A DNA stretch of 64,000 bases from JAHJQZ01 sp963676075. Its GTDB lineage: Bacteria; Pseudomonadota; Alphaproteobacteria; Rhizobiales; Devosiaceae. Shown here one piece after another: positions 62,458 to 64,000 of the stretch (positions are counted from its first letter, which is position 1; each line of letters opens with the position of its first letter). The DNA is taken from contig CAXXNZ010000028.1 of the NCBI GenBank assembly GCA_963676075.2, forward strand, positions 186,001 to 250,000. The letters run 5' to 3'. Under the pieces are notes generated by a model. That model ran no database searches. It had not been told where the DNA came from and was given only the letters and a program-made list of their open reading frames with translations. A program made the position numbers and the translations under genes.

Positions 62458-64000
62458 CTACGCGGCTCCCGCGTACGCGCTCACGGCAATGCGGCCGTTG
62501 GACAGCACGAGCGTTCGGTCTGCCATGGCTTTGACGGCGGGGCGGTCGGAAATGAACAAGATGGTGGCTTCGCCCTTGAGCATGCCCATCAGCTGGATGA
62601 ATCGCTGCTCGCTGCCCGCGTCGAGAGAAAAATTGGCCTCGTCGATGATCATCACTTTCTGCTTGCGCGCCAGACCGCGCACGATGACGGCGAGTTGCAG
62701 GAGGCCGCGCGGCAGGTTCTGCCGTTCACGCTGGATTTCGGTGTGATAGCCGTCGGGCAATCGCTTAACCGCTTCGTCGAGCCCGATCAGATGCGAGAGA
62801 TAGCGGACGTCTGCATAGGCGTTCTCGTCGCCATCGGTCAGGATATCGATCAGTCTGCCATTGGGAGGCGCCGGCTCGCGGGGAATGTAGGTCACGTTGC
62901 GCCGGACCCGGTCGGCGGTTTCGTCCGTGATCTCGATATCCCCGAACCGGATTGTGCCTTGCGCCGGCGTCAGGCGGAGAAGCGCCCGCACCAATGCGCT
63001 CTTGCCGGTGCCGCGATCGCCGCTCACGACGACGAACTGGCCCGGCTCAATGTCGAGATCGAGATCCTCGATGGGACGAACCAGTCCGCCATCCTGTCCG
63101 GTGTAAAGGTGTCTGACCTCGATCCGGGGTGGCACACTCCACAAAGGCGCGGCATGAGGCGGGGCCAGTTGCTCCGTCGCCTCCCGCTTTCCGGCAATCA
63201 TGGCAATCAATTCACGTGCGAGGTCGAATGCCGGGCGCTGAGTGATAAGCTGAAGACCGGTCTGGAGCGGTTCGAGAGCGCGACCGGCCAGAAGCGTACA
63301 GGCAGCGAGCCCGCCGAGTGTGATGTTTCCCTCGATCACGGCCAGCGCGCTGGCCACCACGACGGACCCGATCAGGGCCTGCGAGAAGAAGGCGTTGATG
63401 TCGCGCGTCATCAGGGAATTCAGCACCTGCCGGCGCAGATGTCCCGAGCTGGCGACCTGACCAGTCACAAACCTGTAGACGACCGGCACCTCCGCGGCGA
63501 TGGCCTTTATGGCGCGCAGGTTCTCGAAGGCACTGGAGGCAAATTCGGCTTGCGCGATTTCGGACCTGCGGTGCGTCAGGGACGCCGCCTGGCCAGAATT
63601 GGCGAAGAACACTAGCGCCGCTGCAAAGCTGAGGCAGACCAGAGCCGGGATCAACACGAGCCAGCCGCCGATGAATGCGATCAACACGAGGAAGGCGAGG
63701 CCGAAGGGAATATCGACCACCGACTGAAGCAGTAGGAACCTGTATTCACGGATGCTCGAATTCGCCGACAGACTCTCGGCGAGTTCGGCATGCGAGACGC
63801 GCGACGCCGTCCGCCCACGCATGAGATAACGGCGCACCAGCTGTTCGCGCTGGGTGTGATCGAAGCGCGTTCCGGCCCGGGACAGGATCGTGGCGCGGGC
63901 AAGGCGAAGTGCTGCATCGACAAGGACAATCACCCCTGCCGACAACAACAGGACGAAAAGCGTCGAGCCCGTACCGTTCGGCAAGACGCGATCATAGATC
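62458..64000 (-). CDS. Type I secretion ABC transporter, permease-ATPase fusion (subunit 2, N-terminus outside window)
   Basis: At least 514 aa; the frame is open through base 64000 with IYDRVLPNGTGSTLF, the T1SS exporter hallmark, so the true start lies to the right. Membrane region to about residue 270 of the visible part, then the ATPase domain: Walker A GDRGTGKSA, Walker B VMIIDEANFSLD. The signature reads LPRGL instead of LSGGQ and the H-loop His is replaced (FISDRP). Together with subunit 1 this makes an exporter pair with unusual ATP sites. Confidence 0.87.
   Translation of the reverse strand, partial: IYDRVLPNGTGSTLFVLLLSAGVIVLVDAALRLARATILSRAGTRFDHTQREQLVRRYLMRGRTASRVSHAELAESLSANSSIREYRFLLLQSVVDIPFGLAFLVLIAFIGGWLVLIPALVCLSFAAALVFFANSGQAASLTHRRSEIAQAEFASSAFENLRAIKAIAAEVPVVYRFVTGQVASSGHLRRQVLNSLMTRDINAFFSQALIGSVVVASALAVIEGNITLGGLAACTLLAGRALEPLQTGLQLITQRPAFDLARELIAMIAGKREATEQLAPPHAAPLWSVPPRIEVRHLYTGQDGGLVRPIEDLDLDIEPGQFVVVSGDRGTGKSALVRALLRLTPAQGTIRFGDIEITDETADRVRRNVTYIPREPAPPNGRLIDILTDGDENAYADVRYLSHLIGLDEAVKRLPDGYHTEIQRERQNLPRGLLQLAVIVRGLARKQKVMIIDEANFSLDAGSEQRFIQLMGMLKGEATILFISDRPAVKAMADRTLVLSNGRIAVSAYAGAA

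Noticed and set aside
1..64000. CRISPR arrays, insertion sequences or an integrase gene
   Set aside because: No regularly spaced repeats of CRISPR size, no transposase or integrase motifs and no IS ends were found on reading both strands.

Overview
The window reads as chromosomal DNA of a high-GC alphaproteobacterium. Rhizobiales/Hyphomicrobiales (Rhizobium-, Devosia- or Martelella-like) is the best guess, inferred from the many dipeptide-type ABC importers, the iolCDEB-idhA operon with an RpiR-type regulator, the hydantoinase/DUF917 cluster and the gene style. No 16S or other taxonomic marker is present, so the genus stays open. Genes are densely packed, with many ATGA or TGATG stop/start overlaps.

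Left part (1-21 kb). A carbohydrate locus holds a family-5 solute-binding protein (cut by the window edge), a LacI regulator, a GH38 alpha-mannosidase and a divergent GH28-like beta-helix glycosidase. They are tied together by TGCAAATATTTGCA-type palindromes. Next is a myo-inositol operon on the minus strand (iolC-DUF2090 fusion, iolD, iolE, iolB, iolG) under an RpiR-type IolR, with two (A/G)GAA-N6-TTCT operator candidates. A divergent PHP-domain hydrolase follows. Then comes a quinone/catechol detoxification group (glutathionyl-hydroquinone reductase, DODA-type dioxygenase, DoxX, LysR), followed by an orphan NnrS and a PpiC-type isomerase that looks frameshifted at its N-terminus.

Middle part (21-48.5 kb). 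A tightly overlapped GATase-MOSC-PdxY trio is followed by a minus-strand catabolic cluster: adenine deaminase, two DUF917 proteins, HyuA and a complete dipeptide-type ABC importer, headed by a MalT-like LuxR regulator. A second complete peptide-type ABC importer on the plus strand lies between an S15 hydrolase and an S9 (DPP-IV-like) peptidase, with a divergent XRE-type regulator. This looks like an uptake-and-cleave system for peptides.

Right part (48.5-64 kb). At 48.61 kb there is a 3' tRNA fragment (closest to tRNA-Gly), which looks like an integration scar. Immediately right of it is a two-gene cassette: a GIY-YIG/DUF4357 protein and a soluble FtsH-like AAA+/M41 metalloprotease. It is flanked by an 18-bp perfect palindrome and by 9-bp iteron-like repeats. 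This pair is the best candidate in the window for an undescribed system. Beyond it lie a TolC-family protein, a large MASE1/CHASE/PAS hybrid kinase with a degenerate receiver, two single-domain response regulators, and a type-I-secretion adaptor with two ABC exporters. Both exporters have degenerate signature motifs; the last one runs off the window.
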